Shown: positions 53,891 through 63,119, numbered from the stretch's first letter. The stretch: DNA of 64,000 nucleotides from Dysgonomonas mossii (GCF_004569505.1 NZ_SPPK01000001.1:1178001-1242000); one strand, 5' to 3'. A program made the numbers and translations. The notes: generated from the letters alone by a model not told the origin.

Positions 53891-53919
53891 GGGTTTGGAT
53901 GTTTCCAAATCCCTTTTTT
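53891..53919 (+). terminator. Rho-independent terminator after hexokinase
   Basis: GGGTTTGGA pairs with TCCAAATCCC (one G-U), followed directly by a run of six T. Confidence 0.85.
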
Positions 53920-53955
53920 CTTATAATCAATATCGGTTAAGTCACTTTTTATAAG

Positions 53956-53963
53956 TATTTTTG
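53956..53963 (+). promoter_or_regulatory. -7 element (TATTTTTG) of the nad operon
   Basis: TATTTTTG matches TAnnTTTG 45 nt before the nadA start; a -33 TTTG is not evident. Confidence 0.45.
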
Positions 53964-54008
53964 CCCTGCAAATAACTATTTGTCGTTTTATTTTATCTGG
54001 ACTATTAT

Positions 54009-55013
54009 ATGACTATGTTAGAAAAAGCAGTTGACGCACTCCCTATAAAAGGATATCTGAATATGGAAATACCGAAAGGTATAAATCTGGTAGAAGAGAT
54101 TAATAAAATGCGAAAAGAAAAGAATGCTATTATTCTTGCGCATTATTATCAGACAGGCGATATTCAGGATATAGCCGATTTTTTGGGAGACAGTTTACAA
54201 CTGGCACGTGCCGCCGAAAAAACAAATGCAGATCTGATTGTATTCTGCGGAGTGCATTTTATGGCCGAAACCGCTAAAATTTTGAATCCGACCAAAAAGG
54301 TAGTTCTTCCTGATTTATTAGCCGGTTGTTCTTTGGCGGATTCTGCGTCAGGGGAGGGGATTCGTGAAATGAAGAAGAAATATCCGAATGCCATTGTTGT
54401 GAGTTATATCAATTGTGACTCTACCGTTAAGGCTGAGAGTGATATAATTGTTACGTCATCCAATGCCGAGCACATCATAAACTCTTTGCCGGAAGATCAA
54501 GAAATTATATTTGCTCCTGATAAAAATCTGGGTAGATATATCAATCAAGTGACTGGACGAAATATGATACTTTGGGACGGTGCTTGTATTGTACATGAAG
54601 CATTTTCTCTGGAACGGATTGCGCAGCAGATGTTAGAACATCCGAAGGCTAAACTTATAGCTCACCCCGAAGCTCAAAAACCGGTTTTACAGGTAGCTCA
54701 CTATATTGGCTCTACAGCCAACTTGCTCAACTATGTGGTGAATGATAGCAGTCAAGAATTTATTGTGGCTACAGAAGAAGGTATCTTGCACGAGATGAGA
54801 AAGCGTGCACCGCACAAAACTCTAATTCCTGCACTGACGATTGATGATAAATGCAATTGTAGCGAATGTCATTTTATGAAATTAAATACAATGGAGAAAT
54901 TGTATTTGTGTATGAAGTATGAGCAGCCTGAGATATTGATGGATGAAGAAATCCGACTAAAAGCTTTGAAACCTATAAATAGAATGTTGGAATTGTCTAA
55001 GACTATTAAATAA
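54009..55013 (+). CDS. nadA: Quinolinate synthase A
   Basis: This 334-residue [4Fe-4S] enzyme condenses iminoaspartate with dihydroxyacetone phosphate to give quinolinate. AHYYQTGDIQDIADFLGDS, VFCGVHFMAETAKIL and the GCSLAD segment carry the first cluster Cys and active-site residues. WDGACIVHE and CNCSECHFM provide the remaining Cys ligands. The start could be the ATG at 54009 or the one at 54015. It is followed by nadB after an 86-nt gap containing an inverted repeat. Confidence 0.96.
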   Translation: MTMLEKAVDALPIKGYLNMEIPKGINLVEEINKMRKEKNAIILAHYYQTGDIQDIADFLGDSLQLARAAEKTNADLIVFCGVHFMAETAKILNPTKKVVLPDLLAGCSLADSASGEGIREMKKKYPNAIVVSYINCDSTVKAESDIIVTSSNAEHIINSLPEDQEIIFAPDKNLGRYINQVTGRNMILWDGACIVHEAFSLERIAQQMLEHPKAKLIAHPEAQKPVLQVAHYIGSTANLLNYVVNDSSQEFIVATEEGILHEMRKRAPHKTLIPALTIDDKCNCSECHFMKLNTMEKLYLCMKYEQPEILMDEEIRLKALKPINRMLELSKTIK

Positions 55014-55035
55014 ACAAATAACAAAAAGTGATGAT

Positions 55036-55093
55036 TTATGAATTGTGAGCACATAATGTTGTGTGTTTGTAATCCGTAATTTATAATTCATAA
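55036..55093. repeat. Inverted repeat in the nadA-nadB spacer
   Basis: TTATGAATT (55036-55044) and AATTCATAA (55085-55093) are perfect 9-nt complements across a 40-nt loop that can pair further (ACATAATGT). It ends 6 nt before the nadB ATG and could tune nadB translation or be a degenerate intergenic repeat. Confidence 0.45.
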
Positions 55094-55099
55094 CAAAGA

Positions 55100-56683
55100 A
55101 TGATATATACTGATGTTTTGGTGATAGGTTCAGGAATATCCGGCCTGTCGTATGCTTTAAAAATAGCGCAACAGAGACCCGATACTAGGATAACAATTAT
55201 CACAAAATCAGACGATGAAGAGTCGAGTACCAAGTATGCACAAGGAGGGGTTGCTGTTGTAACCAATTTTGAAAAAGACAGCTTTGATAAGCATATTGAG
55301 GATACATTACGAGCGGGAGACGGCTTGTGTAAACGTGAAGTTGTAGAGATCGTAGTGAAAGAAGGCCCTGAGCGTATCCGCGAAATGGTGGAGTGGGGTG
55401 CTAATTTCGATAAAGACGAGTTTCAAAGTTATGATCTGGGACGTGAAGGCGGACATACCGAAAACAGGGTAGTGCACCATAAGGATATAACCGGAGCAGA
55501 AATAGAAAGAGCATTGTTGCAAGCTGTAGAGCGACTCGAGAATGTTACTTTGCTCAACCATCATTATGTTATCGATTTGCTTACCGAGCATCAAGTACCT
55601 CAATCCGAATTTGATAAATATAACCTCCACTGCTATGGAGCATACGTGTTGGATATGAAAGCCAGCCGGATCATTAAAATGACAGCAAAAATTACACTAA
55701 TGGCTACCGGAGGATGTGGGCATGTATACAAAAACACGACAAACCCGACTATCGCTACAGGTGACGGTATTGGCTTGGCTCATCGTGCAAAAGCCAGAAT
55801 CAGCAATATGCAATTTATACAGTTTCACCCGACTGCATTCTATAGCAATACGACCGGTCAACTACCTTTAATATCGGAGGCTGTAAGAGGCTTTGGAGCT
55901 AAATTGCGTACTGCTTCAGGAGAGCCATTTATGCATAAATACGATGATAGGGAAGAGCTGGCATCACGAGATATTGTAGCACGAGCCATTGATAATGAAA
56001 TGAAGCTGCGTGGAGACGATTATGTTTGTCTGGATTGCCGACACTTAGATCAACGAAAGTTTCTCGAACATTTTCCAAATATCTATAAGCAATCTAAAGA
56101 TGAAGGGCTGGACATGTTCATGGATTTGATTCCTGTAGTACCGGCGAGCCATTATCTATGTGGAGGAATCGATGTAGATTCATTTGGACAAAGTACAATA
56201 AAGAATATGTTTGCTGTCGGTGAATGTTCGAATACCGGACTTCACGGTGCAAATCGTTTAGCTTCCAATTCTTTGCTTGAAGCTCTCGTTTTTGCACATC
56301 GTGCAGCAATGAAAACGATAGAACGCTTGCATGAAGATAATTTTAATTATGATCATCTTCTAAAAATTCCGGAATGGAATCAGGAGGGGATGCGAGTGAA
56401 CGAAGAAATGGTTTTGCTAAATTATCTTCGAAAAGAATTACAGACATTGATGAGTGATCTTGTTGGCATTGTGCGCAGCAATGCCCGTCTCAAAATGGCA
56501 AAGCAGAAAGAAGAAGAAATATACAAGTCTGTAAAAGAAATATATAAATTTTCGATATTATCGCCGCAACTTTCAGAATTAAGAAATCTGGCTAGTGTGG
56601 CTTATCTGATTATAACCCAAAGTATAGAACAAACCGAGAATAGAGGTACATTTTATAATAAAGATTTAGATATTCATGAATAG
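55100..56683 (+). CDS. nadB: L-aspartate oxidase
   Basis: This 527-residue flavoenzyme oxidises aspartate to iminoaspartate, feeding NadA. GSGISGLSYAL is the FAD dinucleotide-binding motif, followed by KYAQGGVAVV, FIQFHPTAFY and the catalytic VPASHYLCGGI region. GLHGANRLASNSLLEALVFA is the C-terminal FAD-binding block, and a helical succinate dehydrogenase-like tail follows. The end overlaps nadC by 8 nt, so B and C are translationally coupled. Confidence 0.96.
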   Translation: MIYTDVLVIGSGISGLSYALKIAQQRPDTRITIITKSDDEESSTKYAQGGVAVVTNFEKDSFDKHIEDTLRAGDGLCKREVVEIVVKEGPERIREMVEWGANFDKDEFQSYDLGREGGHTENRVVHHKDITGAEIERALLQAVERLENVTLLNHHYVIDLLTEHQVPQSEFDKYNLHCYGAYVLDMKASRIIKMTAKITLMATGGCGHVYKNTTNPTIATGDGIGLAHRAKARISNMQFIQFHPTAFYSNTTGQLPLISEAVRGFGAKLRTASGEPFMHKYDDREELASRDIVARAIDNEMKLRGDDYVCLDCRHLDQRKFLEHFPNIYKQSKDEGLDMFMDLIPVVPASHYLCGGIDVDSFGQSTIKNMFAVGECSNTGLHGANRLASNSLLEALVFAHRAAMKTIERLHEDNFNYDHLLKIPEWNQEGMRVNEEMVLLNYLRKELQTLMSDLVGIVRSNARLKMAKQKEEEIYKSVKEIYKFSILSPQLSELRNLASVAYLIITQSIEQTENRGTFYNKDLDIHE

Positions 56684-57536
56684 ACCTTCATACGTAACTG
56701 ATAGTAGATTATATCATTTTATTGATGAGGCCATCAAAGAAGATATTGGCGACGGAGATCACTCTACATTGGCCAGTGTGCCTGCTGATCTTCAACAAAG
56801 AGCACATTTGATCATAAAACATGACTGTATCTTAGCCGGAGTTGATCTGGCTCGCGAGATATTTCATTATTATGATAAAAATCTGAAAATAGAAATTCTC
56901 AAAAATGACGGGGATCAAGTAAAAGAAGGCGAGATCGCATTTATCGTATCAGGTGCGGCTCGGTCGATTCTCACAATGGAACGCTTAGTCCTAAATTGTA
57001 TGCAGCGTATGAGCGGAATAGCTACATATACGCATCGGATGGTAGAGTTGCTGGCAGATACAAATACACGTATTCTGGATACCCGAAAAACGGCTCCAAT
57101 GTTCCGTATGTGTGAGAAGTGGGCTGTGTATATCGGCGGTGGTCAAAATCATCGTTTCGGCCTTTTTGATATGATTATGCTAAAAGACAATCATAACGAT
57201 TATGCCGGAGGAATAACCAATGCTGTAGAGGCCACACTGAAATACTTGAAAGAGAACAATAAAAATCTCCGAATAGAGGTAGAAACACGCAACCTGAAAG
57301 AAGTAGAAGAAGCTTTGGCTACAGGTGCAGTGGACGTTATTATGCTCGATAATATGTCTTTATATGAAATGAGTGCTGCTGTAAAACTAATAAACGGAAG
57401 AGTAAAGGTTGAAGCCTCGGGGGGTATTACAGAAGATATGGTGCATGATATAGCTAAGACCGGAGTTGATTATATTTCTTCGGGAGCAATTATATATTCT
57501 GCTCCAAATATTGATTTAAGCCTTAAAGCATTTTAA
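56676..57536 (+). CDS. nadC: Nicotinate-nucleotide pyrophosphorylase (carboxylating)
   Basis: The 286-residue QPRTase converts quinolinate and PRPP to nicotinate mononucleotide. EDIGDGDHST opens the N-terminal domain; LDTRKTAPMFR and GGGQNHRFGLFDMIMLKDNH hold the quinolinate and PRPP-binding Arg, His and Lys residues. VEASGGI closes the barrel. It completes the de novo NAD pathway nadABC in one operon and lies 17 nt before the winged-helix gene. Confidence 0.96.
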   Translation: MNRPSYVTDSRLYHFIDEAIKEDIGDGDHSTLASVPADLQQRAHLIIKHDCILAGVDLAREIFHYYDKNLKIEILKNDGDQVKEGEIAFIVSGAARSILTMERLVLNCMQRMSGIATYTHRMVELLADTNTRILDTRKTAPMFRMCEKWAVYIGGGQNHRFGLFDMIMLKDNHNDYAGGITNAVEATLKYLKENNKNLRIEVETRNLKEVEEALATGAVDVIMLDNMSLYEMSAAVKLINGRVKVEASGGITEDMVHDIAKTGVDYISSGAIIYSAPNIDLSLKAF

Positions 57537-57553
57537 TTTTTATCTGAATTGCC

Positions 57554-58603
57554 ATGAAAGCAGAAGAGATTCTATCCTTACGTCTATCAAACCATCAACT
57601 TGATGGTTCATTCGTGGGCGAGGCATACGAGTTGGTTTCGTGGATGGGAGCAATTCAGGCACAAGATTACAATATGGCGAAATGGGGCATCGGTATACGT
57701 ATACCCGAGATTACCGATCAGAAGATTGAGGGGGCTTTGAATAGGGGCGATATTTTACGTCTTCATATCTTACGTCCTACATGGCATTTCGTATCGAAGG
57801 ACGATATATACTGGATGCTATATTTGAGTGTTCCGAGAGTGAAAACTGCAATGCGATCTTATGATAAAGATCTGGGACTTACCGAAGCATTTATAGCCCG
57901 TACAAATTCAATTATAGAAAAGGCACTTCAGGGAAATTCATTAACACGTCAAGAATTGAAAGATGTAATAAATAGAGCAGGTATAGCTGCTGATAATAGA
58001 ACCGTTAATCATATAATGATGCATGCCGAATTGGATGGCTTTGTATGCAATGGAGAGATGAAAGGCAAAAAACAGACGTATGCTTTGTTGCAAGAAAAAG
58101 TTCCCAAAATGACCAATCAGTTCGATAAAGATGAATGCCTGTATAAATTAGCATTCAAATATTTCAGGAGCCATGGCCCTGCTACTTTACAAGATTTTAT
58201 TTGGTGGTCGGGATTGACTACAGCAGAAGCCAGACAAGGGATAGCTCTGATAGGGAGCGATTTTATTCATGAAACAATAAATGATCAAACATATATTTTT
58301 CACAGAGACTCTAAACTAGTCAGCAGTGATAATTTGATAAATCTTTTGCCTGCTTTTGATGAATTTACAGTTAGCTATAAGGATAGAAAAGAAAGTCTGC
58401 ATATAGACCATCACCATAAAATAATAACAAGTCCGGGAATATTCAGACCAGCTATCAGCCTTGACGGCAAAGTTATCGGTACTTGGAAAAAGTCATCAAA
58501 AAAGAATGAAACTCTTGATACCGAATTCTTTTACGCATCAAGTAAGAAAACGCAGAATTTGGTTACTAAAGCTATCGAAGGATATAAAAAACACCTACTT
58601 TAA
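57554..58603 (+). CDS. Winged-helix (HTH_42) protein, AlkZ-like DNA glycosylase candidate
   Basis: This 349-residue protein is of the HTH_42/YcaQ-AlkZ family. Near the N-terminus, WMGAIQAQDY gives Gln35-Ala-Gln37, the QxQ catalytic motif of AlkZ-type glycosylases that act on bulky N-alkyl and crosslink lesions; YcaQ-type members have QxD instead. The HILRPTWHFVS block is the family's conserved HxRPTWH segment. Tandem winged helices follow, with SHGPATLQDFIWWSGL near residue 215. It follows nadC by 17 nt, so it may be co-transcribed. Glycosylase activity is inferred from motif only. Confidence 0.85.
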   Translation: MKAEEILSLRLSNHQLDGSFVGEAYELVSWMGAIQAQDYNMAKWGIGIRIPEITDQKIEGALNRGDILRLHILRPTWHFVSKDDIYWMLYLSVPRVKTAMRSYDKDLGLTEAFIARTNSIIEKALQGNSLTRQELKDVINRAGIAADNRTVNHIMMHAELDGFVCNGEMKGKKQTYALLQEKVPKMTNQFDKDECLYKLAFKYFRSHGPATLQDFIWWSGLTTAEARQGIALIGSDFIHETINDQTYIFHRDSKLVSSDNLINLLPAFDEFTVSYKDRKESLHIDHHHKIITSPGIFRPAISLDGKVIGTWKKSSKKNETLDTEFFYASSKKTQNLVTKAIEGYKKHLL

Positions 58604-59577
58604 GTATATATCATATACACTACAAATACAACATAAAATGTAAAAGTAAGGAAGATAAAGAAGCTATTTATTCCTATCAGAACAAAAGATTTTAAATTCG
58701 ATACGAATCTGTTTTCTTCAAAAAACACCCTGTTTCCTCTGAAAAAATAGAATGTTACGTATAGCGTAGCAAAAGAATATAAAAGAAAATAGAATGTGGT
58801 ATTTAAGTTTAACCAATCGAACAGACAGCTTAGAGTCGTTGCTATAGTTATCGTTAGCAAGGTCGTAGAAAAGAAATGTAATGTAAAGACAGCACTGTCG
58901 AAATAATATTTTTTCTTTTTATTATGGAACAACCATAGCCAAAAGGCAAAGAGAGGCATATATATAAAGAGAACTTTGGGGATGTTGTGAATGAAAAACT
59001 CGATAGCTTTTTCTCCTTTTTCTTTATCTTTTACATTTTTTAATATACCTGCTATAAATTGTTTTGTCTCATTCTCTGTCTTTTCATCTACACCCGAATT
59101 ATTAATTTTATCTTCTATCTTGCTGACTTTCTCCGGTATTTTAGCCTCATTAATGAGATTTTTTTTATTTACGTCCAGCTTTGCTATAATCGTATCTAAA
59201 GAGTCACTATTTACATTTTCGCTGATCTCTTTTTGTGTTTTTTCTTTGTTAGGTGCTGATACTTCAGGAAGGAGAGGGGGGATAAAAAAGGCAATGAAAC
59301 TGATGAATATATAAAGAGTAAAAGGGTTTACATATGACTTTCGTTTTCCATTCATATACTCCAATGAGAGTTTACCGGGAGAAAGAAACAGATATTTAGC
59401 TGTTCTCCAAAATGAACTGTCGTAATGCAAAAAATCGAAGACAAAATGAGTAAATACATGATGGAAAGATTGCCTGCTTTCGCTGTTTTCTTGTCCACAT
59501 TTAGGACAGTAGTACTTTTCAACAAAAGCTCCACAATTTTGGCAAGTCTTGTTGATCCTGATTTTATGTTTACTCAT
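58600..59577 (-). CDS. DUF3667 membrane protein
   Basis: The 325-residue product starts with a CQNCGAFVEKYYCPKCGQ zinc ribbon and the SFHHVFTHFVFDFLHYDS motif, which together mark DUF3667. Five or so membrane segments occupy the rest, broken by a charged helical stretch (residues 115-190) rich in Lys, Glu and Asn. Function unknown. The stop overlaps that of the convergent winged-helix gene by 4 nt. It lies 22 nt after the beta-barrel gene. Confidence 0.86.
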   Translation of the reverse strand: MSKHKIRINKTCQNCGAFVEKYYCPKCGQENSESRQSFHHVFTHFVFDFLHYDSSFWRTAKYLFLSPGKLSLEYMNGKRKSYVNPFTLYIFISFIAFFIPPLLPEVSAPNKEKTQKEISENVNSDSLDTIIAKLDVNKKNLINEAKIPEKVSKIEDKINNSGVDEKTENETKQFIAGILKNVKDKEKGEKAIEFFIHNIPKVLFIYMPLFAFWLWLFHNKKKKYYFDSAVFTLHFFSTTLLTITIATTLSCLFDWLNLNTTFYFLLYSFATLYVTFYFFRGNRVFFEENRFVSNLKSFVLIGINSFFIFLTFTFYVVFVVYMIYT

Positions 59578-59599
59578 AGTTCAAAAAAAGCTATTATAG

Positions 59600-60364
59600 T
59601 TATTTGCTGAATCGATAGGTGATACCTAGTGTACCGTATATATTGTAGAACGTGAATTTAATAGGGTTTGATCCCGAATAAAAATAAGGAAGAAGTCCCC
59701 ATGTGAAACTGCCATAAAACCCGATACGGTTATTTAAGCGATGTTCACCTCCTGCTAATAGTCCAAAATCATAGTAACGAGAGTCGTCCCCAAAGTCGAA
59801 TGTTGCACCCTCTCCGCTTATTTCTTGTTTCTGACCTACCGGAGAGTCTATTCTGATGTATCCATCATTTACATATCCGTCAAATGTGGATGAAAGGGTT
59901 TTTGCTGCATATACGCCCAGTTTCACTTGCCATTTGTCATTGAATCGGTATGTGCCATATATTGGTATGGTAAGATAAGTCATATCTACATTTGTTACAT
60001 TCTTTCCTACAAAGTAACCTGTAAGCTTTTCGCTCCCTTCGGTCAGAGTAACACTTGTGTACATGTACTTCACATGATCGGAAACTCGCATCCCTTTCCA
60101 ATCGAGACTTAGTCCTGTACCTACACCCCATCGTTCGTTGAGTTTATAGACTAGATTGAATCCTAATTGAGGGTTGAATTTTGGGTTGTAACTATTAATC
60201 TCTCTTACTTCAGCCGGAATAGGCACAGGAGCAGTTGCTCCCATATTAAACCCTAGGATAAAGCTCAGATCAAATGTTTTGTTATCAGAATTCTGCGCTG
60301 AAATATTATTACTTATCATTAATACTGTTGCAAGTACTAGGATGATGTTATATTTTAATCTCAT
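59600..60364 (-). CDS. Outer-membrane beta-barrel protein
   Basis: The 254-residue product has a signal peptide (MRLKYNIILVLATVLMISNNISAQ). The mature chain shows repeated amphipathic strands, including WGVGTGLSLDWKG, WQVKLGVYA and YDFGLLAGGEHRLNNRIGFYG, and ends in GTLGITYRFSK, a terminal aromatic strand typical of outer-membrane barrels (porin-family/OmpW-like size). Paired with the PCMD lipoprotein gene 11 nt upstream; the two are probably made together as a surface complex. Function unknown. Confidence 0.85.
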   Translation of the reverse strand: MRLKYNIILVLATVLMISNNISAQNSDNKTFDLSFILGFNMGATAPVPIPAEVREINSYNPKFNPQLGFNLVYKLNERWGVGTGLSLDWKGMRVSDHVKYMYTSVTLTEGSEKLTGYFVGKNVTNVDMTYLTIPIYGTYRFNDKWQVKLGVYAAKTLSSTFDGYVNDGYIRIDSPVGQKQEISGEGATFDFGDDSRYYDFGLLAGGEHRLNNRIGFYGSFTWGLLPYFYSGSNPIKFTFYNIYGTLGITYRFSK

Positions 60365-60375
60365 CAGATATATTC

Positions 60376-61482
60376 TTATTTTATAGGATCACATACTAGT
60401 TCAAGATCATCAGCAATGAGAGTACTCCCTACCGCCCCCTGATATTCGTTTCCATCTTTGCTTGATGCCAAAACAATCGTAAGACGATAATCATTTTTCG
60501 TAAAATCAAGATCTTCTTTATATCTGAATGGTATAGAAAAATGTATAAACCCATTGTTAGCTGGCGTTTCCACTATACTTTCGTCAGTATGAGACCACTT
60601 GGCTGTTCCTACAACTCTAGGCGATGTAAGAATTGATTCTCCATCAAGAAACTCTTCGTTTGCGGGAGCACCTTTACTCACTTTAAATATTATAGCATAC
60701 ATCGACAGCGAATCTGTTCTGTTTGCTATAACTTTTCCATCTTTGCCTGTAAAAATATCGCCCGGCGTATATTTATAGTAACCATTGAACATGATTGGTT
60801 TACCATTTTCTTTCGGATGAGCCTGCCCCAATATTAGTGATTTTAGAGGGTTAGACATATTCGCGGAAAAAGCTCCTCTAAAAAGTGATCCGGAAAAAAT
60901 AGGGTAGTCTATTCCAAAAACCGTTGTTCCTTTTATTGTGCGTAGTATCGCAGCATATTTTCCATTAACACAGTCGGCCGTTTTATCGGTAGGATAATGA
61001 TCCAACTTTAATGATCCGGTGCCTACCAAAATAGATAGTCCCGAGTTTGCATTACTCCATAATAGATCACTTAAAATCGGATACGGTGCTTTTTCTGTAC
61101 CCGCTGTTGTCCATTCTTCGAACGTATTTTTAAGACTAATCTTGGAGGTTACTGTTACAGTATATGTTTTTGTATACTTCCCATCTTCGGAAGTTACTAT
61201 ATAGATAACATTTTTTCCATTCGAAAAATCTTGAGAAGTTCCCGATTTGGGCTCAATTGTCGCTCCGGTGGTAACCTCAATTATTGGTGTAAGATGTGAG
61301 TAATCAGCATTGTCAGAAACGAAAAGCTGAACAGTATGCTCTGTTATAGCGCGAGTGATAAATACTTCATCTTCAACTTTCATATCTATAATGTCCGCCT
61401 CCATATTGAGCGGCTCATCTTTTATGCATGAAGTAATACTTAGCATACACAAGATAAATAGTGATAGATTCTTAATATTCAT
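60376..61482 (-). CDS. PCMD-domain surface lipoprotein
   Basis: The 368-residue product has a lipoprotein signal peptide ending in LSITSC. Residues about 25-115 form an immunoglobulin-like stretch (VTTGATIEPKSGTSQDF, YTKTYTVTVTSK). The rest is the PCMD (putative carbohydrate metabolism) domain seen in Bacteroidota surface lipoproteins, with FEEWTTAG, SGSLFRGAFSANMSNP and IADDLELVC. Its location with an outer-membrane barrel suggests a surface-exposed binding role. Specificity is not readable. Confidence 0.85.
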   Translation of the reverse strand: MNIKNLSLFILCMLSITSCIKDEPLNMEADIIDMKVEDEVFITRAITEHTVQLFVSDNADYSHLTPIIEVTTGATIEPKSGTSQDFSNGKNVIYIVTSEDGKYTKTYTVTVTSKISLKNTFEEWTTAGTEKAPYPILSDLLWSNANSGLSILVGTGSLKLDHYPTDKTADCVNGKYAAILRTIKGTTVFGIDYPIFSGSLFRGAFSANMSNPLKSLILGQAHPKENGKPIMFNGYYKYTPGDIFTGKDGKVIANRTDSLSMYAIIFKVSKGAPANEEFLDGESILTSPRVVGTAKWSHTDESIVETPANNGFIHFSIPFRYKEDLDFTKNDYRLTIVLASSKDGNEYQGAVGSTLIADDLELVCDPIK

Positions 61483-61589
61483 AAATTATTCTAAAAGAAA
61501 CGATGATAAAGTTACACAATGATTTTGTGGCAGAAGTTTTTAGTTTTGTAAATTAATGCTTTTTAACGCTAAAATCTTCTGAGATAATT

Positions 61590-61617
61590 TATCATATTTC
61601 CTTCTGAGAATATGATA
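61590..61617. repeat. Perfect 9-bp hairpin after the winged-helix gene
   Basis: TATCATATT (61590-61598) and AATATGATA (61609-61617) flank a 10-nt loop, 24 nt beyond the stop of the small winged-helix gene. It may end the lpxC operon transcript, although the T tract is poor. Confidence 0.5.
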
Positions 61618-61640
61618 TAGTTCCCGAATAGAGTCACTTC

Positions 61641-61865
61641 CTAGTAGTATATTTCAGTAGGAGTACTACTTAGTTCAACATATAGGTTTTCATTTTTGAC
61701 TGAAAAGCGTACTTTGTTTTCCTTCGAGAGCCAACCTAATGCAAGAAGTATCAACGAATTTTTGTAATGTGTTAATTCTTCAATTTCCTGAACCGACATT
61801 TTGCCTCTTTCTGACAGATACTGCCAGATAGCTGTGGCGTTTATACGAATATCTTTTTTTAGCAT
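61641..61865 (-). CDS. Small winged-helix protein (DUF2582-like)
   Basis: The 74-residue product starts MLKKDIRINATAIWQYLSERG; the upstream extension to 61892 lacks family features. The INATAIWQYL and YKNSLILLALGWLSKENKV segments form a winged helix-turn-helix of the DUF2582 type found in Bacteroidota. It is the last gene of the operon with the KAS III-like, LpxC and small membrane protein genes, 51 nt after the latter. It probably binds DNA or RNA, but no target is evident. Confidence 0.82.
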   Translation of the reverse strand: MLKKDIRINATAIWQYLSERGKMSVQEIEELTHYKNSLILLALGWLSKENKVRFSVKNENLYVELSSTPTEIYY

Positions 61866-61916
61866 GGCGAATAGTTTTAGTTTGGTTAGCATATCTTATA
61901 TGTAAATATACTAATT

Positions 61917-62111
61917 TTAATTGATTAACGTGACAACTAAGCCTCCTAATATTGTACCAAAACCACAATTTACCCAAGATTCAGCTGAAAGGGGATATGT
62001 TCCCCAATAACATGCAAAATAGTACCAATAGATATATGAGGCTATGAAACCGATCAACATACCTATCAGTACAATTTTGTTATGCAATATAAATTGTAAT
62101 ATATCTTTCAT
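61917..62111 (-). CDS. Small two-helix membrane protein
   Basis: The 64-residue product has two predicted membrane segments (IVLIGMLIGFIASYIYWYYF and WVNCGFGTILGGLVVTLI) separated by a short loop with Cys and Trp. It begins 6 nt after the lpxC stop, so it is translated from the same message. I do not recognise it. It may assist the lipid-modifying enzymes encoded beside it, but that is only positional. Confidence 0.75.
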   Translation of the reverse strand: MKDILQFILHNKIVLIGMLIGFIASYIYWYYFACYWGTYPLSAESWVNCGFGTILGGLVVTLIN

Positions 62112-62117
62112 TATTGA

Positions 62118-63095
62118 TTAAGCTAAAGAATATAGACCAGCATGAGTTGTTTCAGGCAGTATAACGGATTCTTCTTGTACACTTGGAAATACCGCTTCTC
62201 TAATGGCTCTGGCAAACATATTATTTATTTTATGTCCCGGACAATTAGCTATAACTTTTCCCTTTATAAAACGACCGACTAAAGCTAAATCACCTACAAT
62301 GTCTAACAATTTATGTCTAGCCGGTTCATTCGGATAAAGCAAAGGCTTGTTCATGATATATCCTAGCTTTGTAGAATCTTTTCTTTTTGCTCCCAGCATG
62401 TCGGCTAATAGATCGAACTTTTCTTGCTCTATTGGCTTATCGTATATAACAATAGCATTATCCAAATCTCCACCTTTCACTAAGTTATTATTGAGTAGAG
62501 ATTCAATTTCTTTTACAAACACAAATGTTCGTGCAGAAGCAAAGTCTTTTGGAAACTCAGATAGGTCATGCATTGTTGCATCTTGCCTTTTTAGGAATGT
62601 AGAGTTGAAAGATATATGTGATTCTATACTAAAAGACTCATCCGGAATTAGTATCATTGACGATCCGGTAGCTTTATCTACAACCTTAATTTTTTTGCGT
62701 TTTATCGAAATATATTCTCTTGCTGTATTCTGTATTTCTGTACCGACTTCTTTTATTTTGCTGACATACAAAATCGAGCTTCCATCTAATATAGGAAATT
62801 CGGGTCCATCTACATCTATCAGGCAATTGTCTATTTCGCATGCGTATAATGCAGCCATAGCATGTTCTACGGTGCTCACATTAACACCATTGGCTGATAC
62901 TACAGTTCCTCTTTGGGTAGCTGTAACGTTCTCTGCTAAAGCATTTATTATCGGTTTTCCCGGTATATCTACACGTCTGATCTTATATCCATAATTTTCA
63001 GGAGCCGGATTGAATGTGATATGTATATTTAGTCCTGTATGCAATCCTTTCCCATGTAAGGAAAAACTGTTTTTTAAAGTACGTTGATAAACCAT
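62118..63095 (-). CDS. lpxC: Stand-alone LpxC, UDP-3-O-acyl-GlcNAc deacetylase
   Basis: The 325-residue product carries all LpxC landmarks: TVEHAMAAL with Glu77 and zinc His78, ARHKLLDIVGD with zinc His261 and Asp265, and CPGHKINN with catalytic His288. It should deacetylate UDP-3-O-acyl-GlcNAc, the committed lipid A step. In most Bacteroidota the gene encodes a fused LpxC-FabZ protein of roughly 460 residues; here it ends shortly after the LpxC domain, with no FabZ domain and no reading frame for one. It may be a second, specialised copy. It sits directly after a KAS III-like gene. Confidence 0.93.
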   Translation of the reverse strand: MVYQRTLKNSFSLHGKGLHTGLNIHITFNPAPENYGYKIRRVDIPGKPIINALAENVTATQRGTVVSANGVNVSTVEHAMAALYACEIDNCLIDVDGPEFPILDGSSILYVSKIKEVGTEIQNTAREYISIKRKKIKVVDKATGSSMILIPDESFSIESHISFNSTFLKRQDATMHDLSEFPKDFASARTFVFVKEIESLLNNNLVKGGDLDNAIVIYDKPIEQEKFDLLADMLGAKRKDSTKLGYIMNKPLLYPNEPARHKLLDIVGDLALVGRFIKGKVIANCPGHKINNMFARAIREAVFPSVQEESVILPETTHAGLYSLA

Positions 63096-63119
63096 AATAA
63101 TATTTCTTTAATTTTATAT

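Noticed and set aside
62347..62994. A 215-codon open frame on the plus strand opposite lpxC
   Set aside because: It is fully antisense to LpxC, whose zinc and catalytic residues are intact on the minus strand. The plus-strand product is rich in Ser/Leu without recognisable motifs, as expected of a mirrored frame.
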